From Rosa chinensis (lineage: Eukaryota; Streptophyta; Magnoliopsida; Rosales; Rosaceae): DNA of 64,000 nt. Location: positions 186,001 through 250,000 of the forward strand of contig NW_020126818.1 of assembly GCF_002994745.2 (NCBI RefSeq). The letters are read 5' to 3'. Below the pieces are notes generated by a model. The model saw only the letters and a list, made by a program, of their open reading frames with translations. It was not told the DNA's origin and searched no databases. The translations under genes were made by a program, and so were the position numbers. Below are positions 45,609-57,197 of the stretch, in pieces. Position 1 is the stretch's first letter; each line of letters opens with the position of its first letter.

Positions 45609-47194
45609 TTAGAGTCCGAGATAGGGTATATGACGCCACAATCAAGGAGTTTGATAACCTCCTTCTTCACAACCTCCATCATGGGTGGATTCAAACGTCT
45701 TTGAGCCTCCCTTGTTGGCTTGGCTCCCTCCTCAAGCAAAATCCGATGCACACAAGTAGTAGGGCTAATTCCCTTGATATCCGCTAAGGTCCAACCAATC
45801 GCAGTCTTGTGTTTCTTAAGCATCTCCACAAGTCTATCCTCTTGAGTAGACGTCAATGATGAGGATATGATCACAGGTAACGTCTCTTTATCTCCCAAGT
45901 AAACATACTTCAAATGATCTGGCAATGGCTTAAGTTCTAGGGTAGGTGCCTGAATCACTGAAGGTAGAGGTTTATTAGTAGAGATGGGAAGTGAAAAAGA
46001 AGGATTTGACTTACCTACAAAGGACGTTGCCTCAAGAGAAGCAACGTTTTCTAGGTGGATGGATTCATAAGAATCCGTGAGGTCTTCCTTAGGTATGGTG
46101 GCACCATCTTCCATGAAACCAACACCACTTGCAATGGTTGAGACCATGGTATCCTCCTCCATTATTTCCATGAATTTCTGCGCAAGATCATCAAGTATAT
46201 CAATAGAAAAACATGATTGAAAGTCACTTAATGGATACCTCATGGCTTCGAAAATGTTGAAGCCAACAACTTCTCCATCAAATTCCATTGACAAGGTGCC
46301 AGAATACACATCAATTTTGGTCCTAGCCGTCCTCATGAATGGACGACCTAGCAAAAGTGGCGTTGACTTGGGAGAGGGTTCCTCCATTTCTAGGACGTAA
46401 AAATCAGCTGGGAAGATTAGCTCACCCACCTGCACAAGTACATCCTCAACTAACCCCTTAGGGTATGCATTAGATCGATCTGCCAATTGAATAATAACAT
46501 TATCATGTTTAAGTTCACCTAGACCTAGAGATGCATAAATAGAATATGGCATAACATTTATAGAAGCACCTAAGTCTAGCATGGCATTTTCGAATCTAGT
46601 GGTTCCAATAACACAAGGGATAGAAAAACTCCCTGGATCCTTACACTTTTCAGGCATTTTGCGTTGAAGCACAGCTGAGACATTCTCACTTACCTTCACC
46701 ACTTCTTTCTCACGGTTCTGTCTCCTTGTGGTGCAAAGTTCCTTCAAAAATTTGGCATACTTAGGAATTTGCTTAATGGCCTCAAGGAGAGGAATGTTGA
46801 TTTGCACTTTCTTAAAAGTTTCCAAGATGGCCTTTTCGGCTTCATCCTTCTTGGACTTAGCATATCTGCTTGGGAAAGGCAAAGGAGAAGAAGATGGATT
46901 AGTAATAACCGAATTGAAAGAGTTAGAAACTTGTCCTTTAGGTTTCGGTTCTGCAGTAGGAGGTGTCACATGAGCCTTAGACGTTGCAGGGTCATCCTCC
47001 TCCTCTAAAATGGACGTTGAGATCTTTTTGGGAGGCGTTGGAGGATCTACAAGGGTCTTACCACTCCTTGTAGTGACGACTTTGGCTTGCTCAAAGTGAG
47101 GATTTGGGATGGTACCACTTGGTAGCTTACCTTGCTCATGAAACTTACCCATAAACTCCACAACTTGACTCATTTGCTTCTTCATCTCATTCAC
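45566..47194 (-). CDS. Athila gag C-terminal linker, protease and RT N-terminus (element D)
   Basis: 542 codons; homology in this frame extends upstream to about 47317, where a one-base loss separates it from gag. It contains the linker, the protease motif [20 protein letters not shown] and the RT N-terminal approach ([40 protein letters not shown]) before losing frame at the T run 45576-45581. The protease keeps Asp-Leu-Gly-Ala rather than Asp-Thr/Ser-Gly, as in B and C, so this is a family trait. In one continuous polyprotein it would sit between Gag and RT. Confidence 0.88.
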   Translation of the reverse strand: MNEMKKQMSQVVEFMGKFHEQGKLPSGTIPNPHFEQAKVVTTRSGKTLVDPPTPPKKISTSILEEEDDPATSKAHVTPPTAEPKPKGQVSNSFNSVITNPSSSPLPFPSRYAKSKKDEAEKAILETFKKVQINIPLLEAIKQIPKYAKFLKELCTTRRQNREKEVVKVSENVSAVLQRKMPEKCKDPGSFSIPCVIGTTRFENAMLDLGASINVMPYSIYASLGLGELKHDNVIIQLADRSNAYPKGLVEDVLVQVGELIFPADFYVLEMEEPSPKSTPLLLGRPFMRTARTKIDVYSGTLSMEFDGEVVGFNIFEAMRYPLSDFQSCFSIDILDDLAQKFMEIMEEDTMVSTIASGVGFMEDGATIPKEDLTDSYESIHLENVASLEATSFVGKSNPSFSLPISTNKPLPSVIQAPTLELKPLPDHLKYVYLGDKETLPVIISSSLTSTQEDRLVEMLKKHKTAIGWTLADIKGISPTTCVHRILLEEGAKPTREAQRRLNPPMMEVVKKEVIKLLDCGVIYPISDSKWVSPVQVVPKNLG

Positions 47195-47277
47195 ATCCGT
47201 AGATATAGCATTGATTTGATTCCCATGATGAGTTTGACCTGCAATTAAAGCTTGAGTAGACTTAGTTAGAGTTCGGA

Positions 47278-48639
47278 TTAATTCATCATTCGAAGAAGAA
47301 GAAGAAGCATTTGAATTAAATTTGAATTGAAAGGAGTAGGGTTAGGAGGTTGAGGCTTTTGATAAAAGCCTTGAGGACGTGGTTGGAAGCCTTGAGGTGC
47401 ACTTTGAACGTTCTCATTGTCCTTCCAACGAAAATTAGGGTGATCCCTCCATCCAGGATTGTAAGTATTCGAATATGGATCATTCCTAGGACGTTGGTAC
47501 CCTTGTTGGAAACCTATGGCGTTGACACCTTCTTGTCCTCCTTCCTCCATGAGTTGAGGGCATTGGTTAGACGCATGCCCTTGCATAGAACAAACTCCAC
47601 ACACCATGACTTGTCCATGTGATCCCTGGGACACAAGAGAAGTAAGTTTGTTAATTTTATCCTCCAGTTGAGCTAAAGTACTTACCTCATGGACCCTTTC
47701 ACGTGTGGTGGTGGATTTGGGCCTAGAGCTTCCATATTGTTGTTGATTCAAGGCCCTATTCTCAATAAGGATCATTCCAGCTGCAGGCTCCTTGTCAACA
47801 AACGATCCCCCAGAAGCTGCATCTAGCATGTCTCTTTCCAAGTTGGTGAGTCCATCATAAAAACAAGTGAGCAAGGTCTCATCCTTCATGCCATGTTGAG
47901 GGCATTGAGTGGTGAGAGACTTGAACCTTTCATAGTAATCTGCGTAGGACTCATCTTGCCCTTGTTGGATTCCACTTATCTTCTTCCTAAGCATGATGAT
48001 GCGAGATGTAGGGAAATACTTCTCAAGAAACGCCTTCATCATATCAGCCCAAGATGTAATCCGTCCACTTGGCAACTCATAAAGCCATTGCTTTGCCTTG
48101 TCAGCCAACGAAAATGGGAAGGCCTTCAACTTCAAAATATGCTCATCAGCTCCTTGAGGCTTCATGCTAGTGCAGATGAACTGAAATTCCATCAAGTGGT
48201 TGTTGGGATCTTCCATAGAGAGTCCATGGAATGTAGGAAGACGATGAAGTAGCCCAGACTTCAACTCAAAATCAGCTGTTAATCCCTCAGCTGCAGCAGG
48301 GTAGGTTATGCAAGTTGGCACTCCACCAGGTGGAATGACAGATGTAGAGAGTTGCCTGATGGTGAGAGCCATTGGTGGTGGTGGTGGTGGGACGACTAAG
48401 AGTGCACGAGGTGATGGAGGTGGCGTTTGGTGTGGTGATGGAACAACTGAAGTGTCAGAAGCTTCTGATCCTCCCTCTACTCTATTCCCTTCACTATCTA
48501 TTTGAAGCTCACGAAATTGAAGGGGAGTGGTAACTTGGACGTCAAAGAGATCCGAGTTTTTCTTCAATCTCTCAAGTCTATCTTGGATGACGTGAAGAGG
48601 CGTTTTGGTGTACTTAGGTGGGTCAGATGATCCAGACAT
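47278..48639 (-). CDS. Athila Gag, nearly complete (element D)
   Basis: 453 codons starting MSGSSDPPKYTKTPLHVIQD. The order is a basic N-terminal stretch (DRLERLKKNSD), a Pro-rich segment (PPPPPPMALTIRQL), the capsid-like region ([52 protein letters not shown]), the zinc knuckle [14 protein letters not shown], and a Q/P-rich tail. The last ~15 residues ([13 protein letters not shown]) are out of frame after an A-run loss at 47318-47320. It is the only copy here with an uninterrupted capsid-like region, and it shows that B and C gag are broken. The start is the second ATG of ATGAATG. Confidence 0.9.
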   Translation of the reverse strand: MSGSSDPPKYTKTPLHVIQDRLERLKKNSDLFDVQVTTPLQFRELQIDSEGNRVEGGSEASDTSVVPSPHQTPPPSPRALLVVPPPPPPMALTIRQLSTSVIPPGGVPTCITYPAAAEGLTADFELKSGLLHRLPTFHGLSMEDPNNHLMEFQFICTSMKPQGADEHILKLKAFPFSLADKAKQWLYELPSGRITSWADMMKAFLEKYFPTSRIIMLRKKISGIQQGQDESYADYYERFKSLTTQCPQHGMKDETLLTCFYDGLTNLERDMLDAASGGSFVDKEPAAGMILIENRALNQQQYGSSRPKSTTTRERVHEVSTLAQLEDKINKLTSLVSQGSHGQVMVCGVCSMQGHASNQCPQLMEEGGQEGVNAIGFQQGYQRPRNDPYSNTYNPGWRDHPNFRWKDNENVQSAPQGFQPRPQGFYQKPQPPNPTPFNSNLIQMLLLLLRMMN

Positions 48640-49622
48640 TCATTGATCCTGAAATAGAATAAAGAATAAAGTTAGTAAAATATAAACAAGACGTGGACCA
48701 AGGTACACACACCAAAACGTCACATATAAACAAGTATACACAAGGCCAACGAAAATTGATAGTGGTTAGTTACAATCTTCTACAATTTTCGAATTAATCA
48801 ATTTCAATAAGAGTTTTGCAAGTCAAGGTTTGGACGTGCGGCCCAGAGATTCTAATGTTAATACAAGTCTCCCCCCCTTTATCTTTTGGTAACTCTTTTG
48901 GCACAGAGCCAGGTAGTAGAGGAACGATTTTGGCGGAGCTACTCCCACATAGTGGTTTTGGCCCTCTTGTAAGCACTTCTCGTATCCAATCAACCTAGAC
49001 ACCCTGTGTTACTAAGGTGCGCCGCAGAGATAAAAGGAGTTGCTTGACAAGTATTAATAAAAGAACTCTCACCTATTCCGTTATGACTCACATCCTTCTT
49101 ACCAAAACCAATTCTTTCAAAAATTGTCTAAGTGTATGACTTCAATAAGACATAATGAACCATTGTTTTGGACGTGCGGCCCAAGTCCTTGCCTCTACAC
49201 ATATTTCTTCTCAAATCCTTTGGGCAACCTTACTGAAATGGCCAGTGCGGGGGAGGACGAACACGAGAGGTAGAAACCATTTTGGCACAAGCTACTCCCA
49301 CATAGTGGTTTAGGCTCGTTTGATTGCACTTCTGGATTCAAAACCCATCATGGACGTTGTCCCCTTCCTAGTCACCATTTCACATAGGCTATACTTACTT
49401 AGATAAGAAAAGGCCTAAGTGCAAGACATTTTTCAAGTGTTAATAAAAGCCGCCCTCAACCTTAAAAGACCTGAATCAGGTGCTAATAAAGGGTTAAGGC
49501 TAGTATCAACAAACGAGACTTCACCTATTCCATAATAGTTCAAAATCCCTTACCAAAATCATACCTTAGTGGCGTTTTCATCACATGAAGACTGTTCAAT
49601 CCCCGGCAACGGCGCCAAAAAT
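48640..49622 (-). other. Element D 5' leader
   Basis: Non-coding. CAG at 48651-48649 and TACTAAC at 48677-48671 (reverse strand) precede gag. Two copies of the UTR repeat module lie near 48890-49000 and 49215-49350. Confidence 0.7.
49599..49617 (-). promoter_or_regulatory. Primer-binding site for tRNA-Asp (element D)
   Basis: ATCCCCGGCAACGGCGCCA on the plus strand, five bases from the LTR. Confidence 0.9.
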
Positions 49623-52319
49623 TGATACGTGCAAAGCATCGCCAATTTAAACCCTGAAAAATATCATCATTAGTATAGAGCAAATAGGGTATCGAACAAA
49701 CCGGGGATTGAGGGTGCTAACATGTGAGAAACAAATTAAAGAATAGAATATACAATTCTACGAAAATTACAAATTTACAAGTACAAACATGCATAAATTT
49801 CGAACAACAAAAGAAACAACAAAGAGTTAGAGAGCATACATACATTCACACGAATTTAGAGAGCAAGGAATGAGAGAATAACAAAAATATACAAGTATAT
49901 ATATAGGCATGGACGAAAATAAGAGAGAAAACAAGTTAGAAAAGGTTTAGAAATCCTACTCCTATTTATACACAATTTACAAGTCCATATCACATTGGGA
50001 ATCCATATACAACAAGGATTACTAATTATATACTAATTAGGATTACTTAATTACTAAGAAAACAAATTATTGACCAAGTCAAACATTAAATCCTAAGTCA
50101 AAACTAACTCTAACTACTTTCCCTAAAATTTAGGAACCTATCCCTTAAATTAAGGAGACCTAACAAACTCATAACAAACTACCAAATTAATTCCTAGAAA
50201 ACACTAACACATATTTACTATTCACGGAGACACTATTCACGAAATTAAAAACATTTTTTTATTTTATTTTTTTATTTTATTTTATTATTTATATGAACAT
50301 GCTACCTAAAAATTCTAAGTTAATTTTATTTATTTACAAAAACAAGAAAACATAAAGATGGGGGGGTTTTTTGAAGATTAAACTATGAATTTTACGAAAA
50401 CAAGTAAAAGATTAAAAACGTTTTATTTACATAGGTGGGAAAAGAAAGATTTTTGGAAAACAATTCATCAAGAACAATTCAAGAACAACATATTCATGCA
50501 TCCCTTAATCTTGTTAATTACCATGGAAAGATATCAACCAAGAAACAAAGTTACAAGCGCCCAATGTCCCTTATATGACTTCCCTTTACACAATTGATCG
50601 ACGAAGCGCCAAACCAACATATTCCAAATGCAAGTATCACACAATCGAAGCGACTCATAATCTCATGCATTCAAATCATTAAGAGCAAGTGAAAGTTTAG
50701 TCAATAAACATGCAAATTCAAGTACTCGAAGCGAATCTTTTCATTACATGCATAATCTGATCTCGACCTTTGTCCAAAGCCTTTACTACTATATTGAATT
50801 AGGGTCACGAAGCGTTTAACCTAATTACTAGCTCCAATTACATGCAATCATCCTAAGTTTGCAACCAAAGAACAAGAACACATAAAAGTTATCTATAAAA
50901 CAAAACCAGATTATCAATCCATATTTCGGCAATTAATCAAGATCAAGAACACACAAACACATCAATCATAGAAAAGAACATCCAAATCGCATCCAAAAAT
51001 CAGAAAGTTATCTCATGGTTTCGGTTTTACACAAAGAAAAACAAAAACAGAATTTATATCAAACAAGTTACAAAACCGTAAGGAAAACATGATGAAGATG
51101 GTAAGAACAACCCTTAGACACGTCCCAAGGTTCCAAAGCAGCTCCAAGGTGGTGGCACAAGGTGAAGATCACGGCAAGGATGGAGGATGGCACGGCTAGG
51201 AACTTGTAGATGCAAAAACCTGAAACTCAAGAGCAACCCGGTGAGAAACGAAATTGTGGAGAATAATGTGTCAACCCTGAACGTCTAATACACAAGGTAT
51301 ATATAGTAGAACGTCTCAAGGCTCTCCCAATTCGTTTCTACTTGGTTTCTCTTAGTTCGTGTTGATTTAGGACTTCTTTCTCTCAAAACAGATTTCCGGC
51401 AGGATTGACCTCAGTCCACTAAAACGGCCATAACTTTCTCTAGAAAATAGCTATTGATGAGCTGTAAAAAGCTCTGGAAACTAGACATCTGTAGCTTTCC
51501 AACCATATAAAGATCATAATTTTCTGAGCTTTGAGCGATTTATTGCACTCCGTTGAAGTTGACTGATCTGCACAGGCAGATTTCCGAATCTGTAATGGAT
51601 TTGACTTTTAATGCACAAGTTGAGTCCAATTCGGTTTTCCTTCACATCACATGCCTCTCACATGCCTTCCACGCCTATTCTGAAGTGGAAACGTCAAGAA
51701 CTCCCTAGAACCTTCAAGAATCTCACGGCAATTCCAATCCTTACTCAACAAGAAGTCCAAATTCCACATTGCTTTGAAATCCGAATTCCTTGTTGCTTCC
51801 TCTTCCATGTGCACGGCATATGATCTTCTTGAGACTTCTAGATGCTTCTTGTACATTCCATAGCTCTCCTAGTATGAGTAGAACTCCATATGCAAGTAGG
51901 TTTCCTAGTTGAATACAAACTTCTTTTCTGCGATTCTTCTACACTCTTCCGGAACCTTCTTGAGTAATCCTTATCCAACAGGGACTCCTTGTCACACTAG
52001 GATTCCTTATCTGAGTAGAATTGGGTCTCCCTATTCAAGTAGAACTTCTGATTTCCGCGACTTAAGAGTTTGAATCCAAGTCAGCTTCTGATTCCTACTC
52101 CAACTAGGATTCCTTTTCCTAGTCAAACTGGGAAAACTTCCATTTCTTCATTTCTTTCCATTTCTGCGCCACTTGTGCCTTCCTTAGTCATTTTTGGACC
52201 TTGAGACTCCATTTTCACCTGTAAAACACTAACTAAGTTAAATTGATCAAGATAAAGGAAATAACTTAGCAAAATATAGGGTTTAAACATTATAAACGTC
52301 GCATTTTATGCTCCTATCA
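49623..52319 (-). repeat. Element D 5' LTR
   Basis: Complete, TGATACGTGC to CTCCTATCA on the plus strand. TATA at 51305-51298. CCGGGGATTG at 49701-49710 can pair with CAATCCCCGG at 49597-49606. Confidence 0.9.
51298..51305 (-). promoter_or_regulatory. Putative promoter TATA box of element D
   Basis: TATATATA in the same context as in B. Confidence 0.5.
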
Positions 52320-52760
52320 GTGACCTATAATCTTTAGACCCCATCTGGTCTCAGCTCAACCATTTATCACCATCTGTGACTCATGATCTTCAGACCCCAT
52401 CTGGTCATGAAGTCAAACATCAAGGTTACCGTCTGCAACCTGTTGCTATCTATGATCTATCACCATCTGTGACGTAAGATCTTCCTAGACCCTATCTGGT
52501 CTTGAGATCAAACATCAAGGTTACCGTCTGCAACCTGTTACTATCTATGATCTATCACCATCTGTGACATAAGATCATTAGACCCATCTGGTCTCAAGGT
52601 CAGCCATTGATCACCAATTGTCACCATCTGTGACTAATGATCTTCAGACCCCATCTGGTCATGAAATCAACATCAAGGTTACCGTCTGCAACCTGTCACT
52701 ATCTATGATCTATCACCATCTGTGACATAAGATCTTCTTAGACCCTATCTGGTCTTAAGG
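52320..52760. repeat. Degenerate minisatellite in the chromovirus-like LTR
   Basis: Recurrent units contain CTATCACCATCTGTGAC, AAGATCTTC, AGACCC-ATCTGGTC and CATCAAGGTTACCGTCTGCA. At least four imperfect units lie here, and more at 27060-27376. Confidence 0.7.
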
Positions 52761-54116
52761 TCAACGTTAAGTAAGTCGCCTCCGACTTAAAAACGTTACA
52801 ACATCTAGTTTCGGTTTTCCTAATCCCTGCTCACCATCTGTGACCCTTGATTCTAAAACCAATACATCTAAAATGAGTCACGCTTGACTCAAAATGTAAC
52901 ATCAAGCTCAATACTTTCCAAACAATAGAAAACATCTTTTTCTATAATATCGTTTCTTGAAAAGTCGCATTTAACAATAATATGAACACCATCATGCATA
53001 TTATTATTCATCATAATCATTCACAAGGATATATATATATTTCATCTAAACATATATATGTAGTCATTCACTCAGGAATGCCTACTAATACCAACTATAG
53101 TTTGCAGTTAAATAATTAACGCCAAAACAATAATGGTACTCCTGTTCATAAAGGTCCTTGTGAGATTTACTCACCTTGAACTCCTGCTGCGTCTTCAATA
53201 CAGAACCGAACCAAAACTATCACCAACCACTCGTCCAAATACTCACCTTGAACCAAAATCCCCAAAGTGGCGCCAATCGAGGCAAAACCACATCCGAGAC
53301 CTCCCTAAGTCTTCGGAATACGTCCACGATCGATGTGACCAAACCACAAGTCGATCGGACGCTCGTATCCTCACGGATCGAATAAATTCACCGATATGAA
53401 ACTGCAAAAATCATAACAAATCCAATCGAACTCCAAAATTTGCATATTATATATCGAAACGCTCGTATCGACGAGTAGAAGACATATAATACCAGAAAAA
53501 GTTCCATACATGGCCGGAACACCGCCGGAACGCCGCCACAGACGGTGGCGCACCGCCGCCGGCCAACACTCAATATTTCACAAAACTCCCAACATCAAAA
53601 AGCTTCATCTAAGCATGCTTGTGAACTTTCATAACTGGATCGAAGTCAGAAAACAAGCTTAAGGGATCGAAAACTACCTCACAAGCCGTGAATAGTAATC
53701 CAATCCGAGTTGATCGAATTTTCACGTGAATCGATCCAAACAACCACCAAGGATCGATCGGCGAGGCAGCTCTGAGCTCAACCAAGAAAACTCGAAGCCG
53801 TGCCGACGTCGGAGCTGTGTTTTCCGGCCGGGTCCGAAAACACAAGGCTGCACCGCCTTGCAGCGCCGCCGTGGAGAAGAATCGGCGATAGAGACCACCA
53901 GAGGGACGACCAGACGGAAGAGGCGACCCTGCTGGCCAAGTTTCAAGGCCGGAGACCGCCGCAGTTGGCCGGAAAAGTCGGGTCGGATCGGCCGGGTTCG
54001 GGTCGGGTCAGTCGAAAATCTTCGATACTGAGGGAGCGGACGAGAGAGAAGAGAGAGAGAGGGTATGGTTTCCGGAAATGGAAAGGGAAATAATGAAATA
54101 AAATTCTAATTTTCCC

Positions 54117-54124
54117 TTTATATA
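54117..54124 (-). promoter_or_regulatory. Putative TATA box of the chromovirus-like LTR
   Basis: The reverse strand reads TATATAAAGG about 300 bases inside the LTR, upstream of the GC-rich part. Confidence 0.45.
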
Positions 54125-54429
54125 CTAAAATGGAAACTTCTTTCCATAGCCATAACTTCCTCATACGAACTCCGATTTACGCGTTCCACATGTCCACGAA
54201 CTCGTATCGACGCGCTCTACAACTTTCGTGAAGGAAATTTTCCGAGAATCCCAACATATAAAAAGTCAAACTTCACACGACCCCCTAAACTGTGAAATTC
54301 AAATATTTATACGTACGAAAATCATTCTACTCCATATAAAATCTACGAATAAAGCATTATAACAATTATTCGTACAACTGGTCCATTATTAAATACCAAA
54401 TTTAAATAACAGAAAACCAGGTCATCACA

Positions 54430-55147
54430 ACAAGCACCCTAGACGTCTCAAAGTACCACTTTACAATTCAGAAAATTCTCTCTACGCGCGGAAGCTCTCT
54501 CCATTCTCTAGTGCAACTTTTGGCGTTTTCAAGCAAGGAAGGAAGAAGCAAGCTTAGGCCGTGAGCATCATCATCCATTCCACCTTGAAGCCGTGTACTT
54601 TGAAGCTTGCTTTCGAGTTTCATTAGTTCATCATTCGAGTTATTCATCCATCTCTCCATTCACGGTGTAATTCAACCTTCTTTCTTGTAATCACTTTTGA
54701 TTCTACTTTGTTTGATTTCGTTGGATGTTGTTCTAGTTAACATTGATGTTTGAACAAGGTTTATAATCTGAAATTTTATGATTGATTAAGGATTTTCGAT
54801 CTCTATGTTGTGATTCCAAAGTTGCTTATGTGTGATTGTTCGATTGAATTTGCTTTATAGATAACTTTTCTATTTTAATCTTATGTGGTTCAAAACACTT
54901 AGGGTTTTGATATAATTGATGCTAGGTTTAAGAACATGAAATCGACTTTTCGTTTTGTGTAAACTTGAATCAAAGTAGTAAAGGTTTTGGACAAAAATCG
55001 AATTCAATTGAAGAGGATTGCAATTAGGTGAACTTATTCATACTAAGTTGTGCACTTGAGTTGATAGCCTTTCTTTGAACTTCTTGCGTTGAACATGTAT
55101 GATTGACTAGCTTTCTAGGGTTTGATTACATGTTTGATAGGATTAAT
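54430..55147 (+). repeat. A-family Athila LTR fragment hosting the chromovirus
   Basis: Aligns in plus orientation with the middle of the LTR at 2031-4390 (AACTCTCTCTAGC region onward through GACTAGCTTTCTAGGG) but is more diverged. Its left side was cut by the chromovirus (flank ACAAG) and its right side at TTAAT by the LARD-like element. Confidence 0.7.
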
Positions 55148-57176
55148 TGATGCAGCTAAAAGCAAGCGCATAATTTAACCCTGAAAATATCATTAGTAGT
55201 ACGTAATAAATAGGGATCGTTCTATTCCGGGGATTGAGGGTACACCTGTCATTGTCAAACAATTAAACAATTAAAATTAAAACAAAGTATAATATTTACA
55301 AGGATATTCACAAGTATAAACATTATTTACGAAAAGGGGGGATTTTGTTTTTGGTTTTTCGAAAATAAAACTAAGTTAACAAAACAATTAAAATGCAAAA
55401 ACATAAAAACAAAGATGGAATGAGAGAACAAAGATCAAAATCGAAACATATGATTAAAATTGACTCAAACCCTAATATTGTTCATCTAAGTCATGAGAAA
55501 GGAGTTGATCATGTGAAACATTCGAAAGCAAATGAATTCCCATTTTTTACTTTTCAATGCTAATTAACCTAAGCGAAAGCACCTAGATTAATCCTATCAA
55601 ACATGCAATCAAACCCTGGAAAGCTAGTCAATCATGTCATGTTTAACGCATTACACATAGAGAAAGGCTATCAACTCAAGTGTACAACTTAGTATGGAAA
55701 AGTCCACCTAATTGCAATCCTCGTTAATTAAATTCGATCTTTGTAAAAAACCTTTACTACTTTGATTCAAGTTTACACAAAACGAAAAGTCGATTTCATG
55801 TTCTTAAACCTAGCACCAATTATATCGAAACCCTAAGTGTTTGCAACCACATAAGATTAAAATACAAAAGTTATCTATAACGCAAATTTAATTAAACAAA
55901 CCCACATAAGCAACTCTCGAAGAACAATAATATGAATCTGAAAATTCTCAATTAATCATAAAAATTCCAGAAATTAATATTTGTTCAAACACATATGTCA
56001 ACTAGTTCATAACCAACGAAATTCAAAGCAAAGGTTACAAAGGAGAATCGGATTACACCGTGAGATGGAGATGGTGATGAACGGTTGATGTGGTGGTCTC
56101 TTGAATCTCGAAAGCAAGCTTCAAGGTTGGAGATGGATGATGGATGCTCACGGCTATGCTTCTTCTCCCTTGGCCTTGCTTGAACTCGTGGAGATGACTA
56201 GAGGATGGAGAAACTCACGGCTATGCTAAGAAGATTTTCTGATTTTTTTCTAAAGTGTAAATTGTATGGGGGAGAGGAACCCTTCTCAATGTCAAAGAGG
56301 TGGGTATATATAGGAGCACGGCTAGGGTTCACAAAGCAATAAGAATTTTCCACATAGCTTCAACCAATGATAATTCGCCAAGTAAGCTTGTGATGTGGTC
56401 CAACCAATCATAGAATGCCAAGTAAGCCTTGTGATGTGTTCCAACCAATCAAAATTCTCTAAAATAACTCCCTAATATTTAATTGCTGAATTTCCTTGAA
56501 ATTATTCTGATTTTCTTCATGAATTTCGGCCAACATTCCTTTAGGGAATTTAGGGATGAATCTGGACGCCTTTTGAGCTTTTCCTTGGTGCACACATATT
56601 TTCCTTCCATAAATATCTCCCTTGAATCTCTCTTTTCGTCATCTCCTTGATTATTTCTGATTTTCACGTTGGCAATCACACCAATTTACTCCTCCAACAA
56701 TATTTCTTTCCATAAAAATCTCCCAAGAAAATCTCCTTTGATTTATTCCACGTGAAATTCTCAATCAATCACCTTAATTCCCACTTTGTCACCTTGTTTT
56801 TCCTTAAGTATTACACGGCAAATTTAATCCCAAGGAAAATATATTTTCCTTTTTTAAAAAAAAACTCTTCCTTGATTCTCTCCTTGCCATGTCATCTTCA
56901 TGAAGCTTCTCGTTCCATTTATCAACTCAATTCAGCTTATTTATTCCAAAAACCTGAAAATAGAAGCTTTCTAAAATAAGAAATGGAAACTTTCTTAAAC
57001 TAAAATGGAAACTTTCTAAAAATGGAAAATAGAAACTACAAAACGGAAACTTTCTACAATTAGGAACTTTCCCATTCGAAGAATGGAAACTTTCCTAAAC
57101 AGAGTTTTATTAAGGAAATAACGCAGAAAATATAGGGAAATAACAGTTAAAACGTCGCATTAAAATGCTCCTATCA
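55148..57176 (-). repeat. LARD-like LTR, left copy
   Basis: Plus strand TGATGCAGCTAAAAGC to CTCCTATCA. TATA at 56312-56305. U3 holds GGAAACTTTC repeats. Nearly identical to 60174-62204 except for its first ~16 bases. Confidence 0.85.
56305..56312 (-). promoter_or_regulatory. Putative TATA box (LARD-like, left LTR)
   Basis: TATATATA, at the position equivalent to 3228 of the A LTR. Confidence 0.45.
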
Positions 57177-57197
57177 AATTCCCCCACACTTAGCTTT
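57177..57197 (-). promoter_or_regulatory. Polypurine tract (LARD-like)
   Basis: The reverse strand AAAGCTAAGTGTGGGGGAATT abuts the LTR. Confidence 0.8.

Larger units (their letters stand above)
37842..52319 (-). mobile_element. Athila-type Ty3/gypsy element D, nearly complete
   Basis: 3' LTR (missing its terminal 36 bases), PPT, 3' UTR, pol, gag, leader, PBS for tRNA-Asp, and a full 5' LTR of 2697 bp. The LTR pair differs by homopolymer lengths only, as far as I can see. Two one-base losses split gag-pol. The right flank begins GTGAC in the chromovirus LTR; no matching 5-bp duplicate exists at the left because of the rearrangement. Confidence 0.88.
9514..54429 (-). mobile_element. Chromovirus-like Ty3/gypsy element, 3'-truncated and split by two insertions
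   Basis: Read leftwards, the parts are the 5' LTR (54429-52320 and 27376-26319), PBS for tRNA-iMet (26304-26315), leader, gag (25952-24846), then protease and start of RT (10331-9514). The LTR starts TGTGATGACC and ends GGGGCGTGACA in element orientation. Arg-Gly-rich Gag with two CCHC knuckles, a DTGAS protease and an iMet primer suggest a Tekay/Del-type chromovirus, but the integrase and chromodomain would lie in the lost 3' part, so the clade is provisional. Insertions: Athila B at 10332-24832, and the C/D complex at about 27377-52319. Confidence 0.75.
52320..54429 (-). repeat. Chromovirus-like 5' LTR, outer part
   Basis: Resumes the LTR right of the C/D complex and ends CATCACA (LTR start TGTGATGACC reversed). 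52320-52760 is a degenerate tandem repeat. 53480-54060 is GC-rich. A TATA box lies at 54124-54117. Short frames on both strands in the GC-rich part are not convincing genes. Confidence 0.75.

Noticed and set aside
52320..52760. Regular repeats with CACCATCTGTGAC considered as a CRISPR-like array
   Set aside because: The units are degenerate, without unique spacers, and lie in a plant retrotransposon LTR.
53726..54031. 101-codon Arg-rich frame in the GC-rich LTR region, with overlapping frames on both strands
   Set aside because: Open frames on both strands are expected in GC-rich DNA; no recognisable domain, and it lies inside an LTR.
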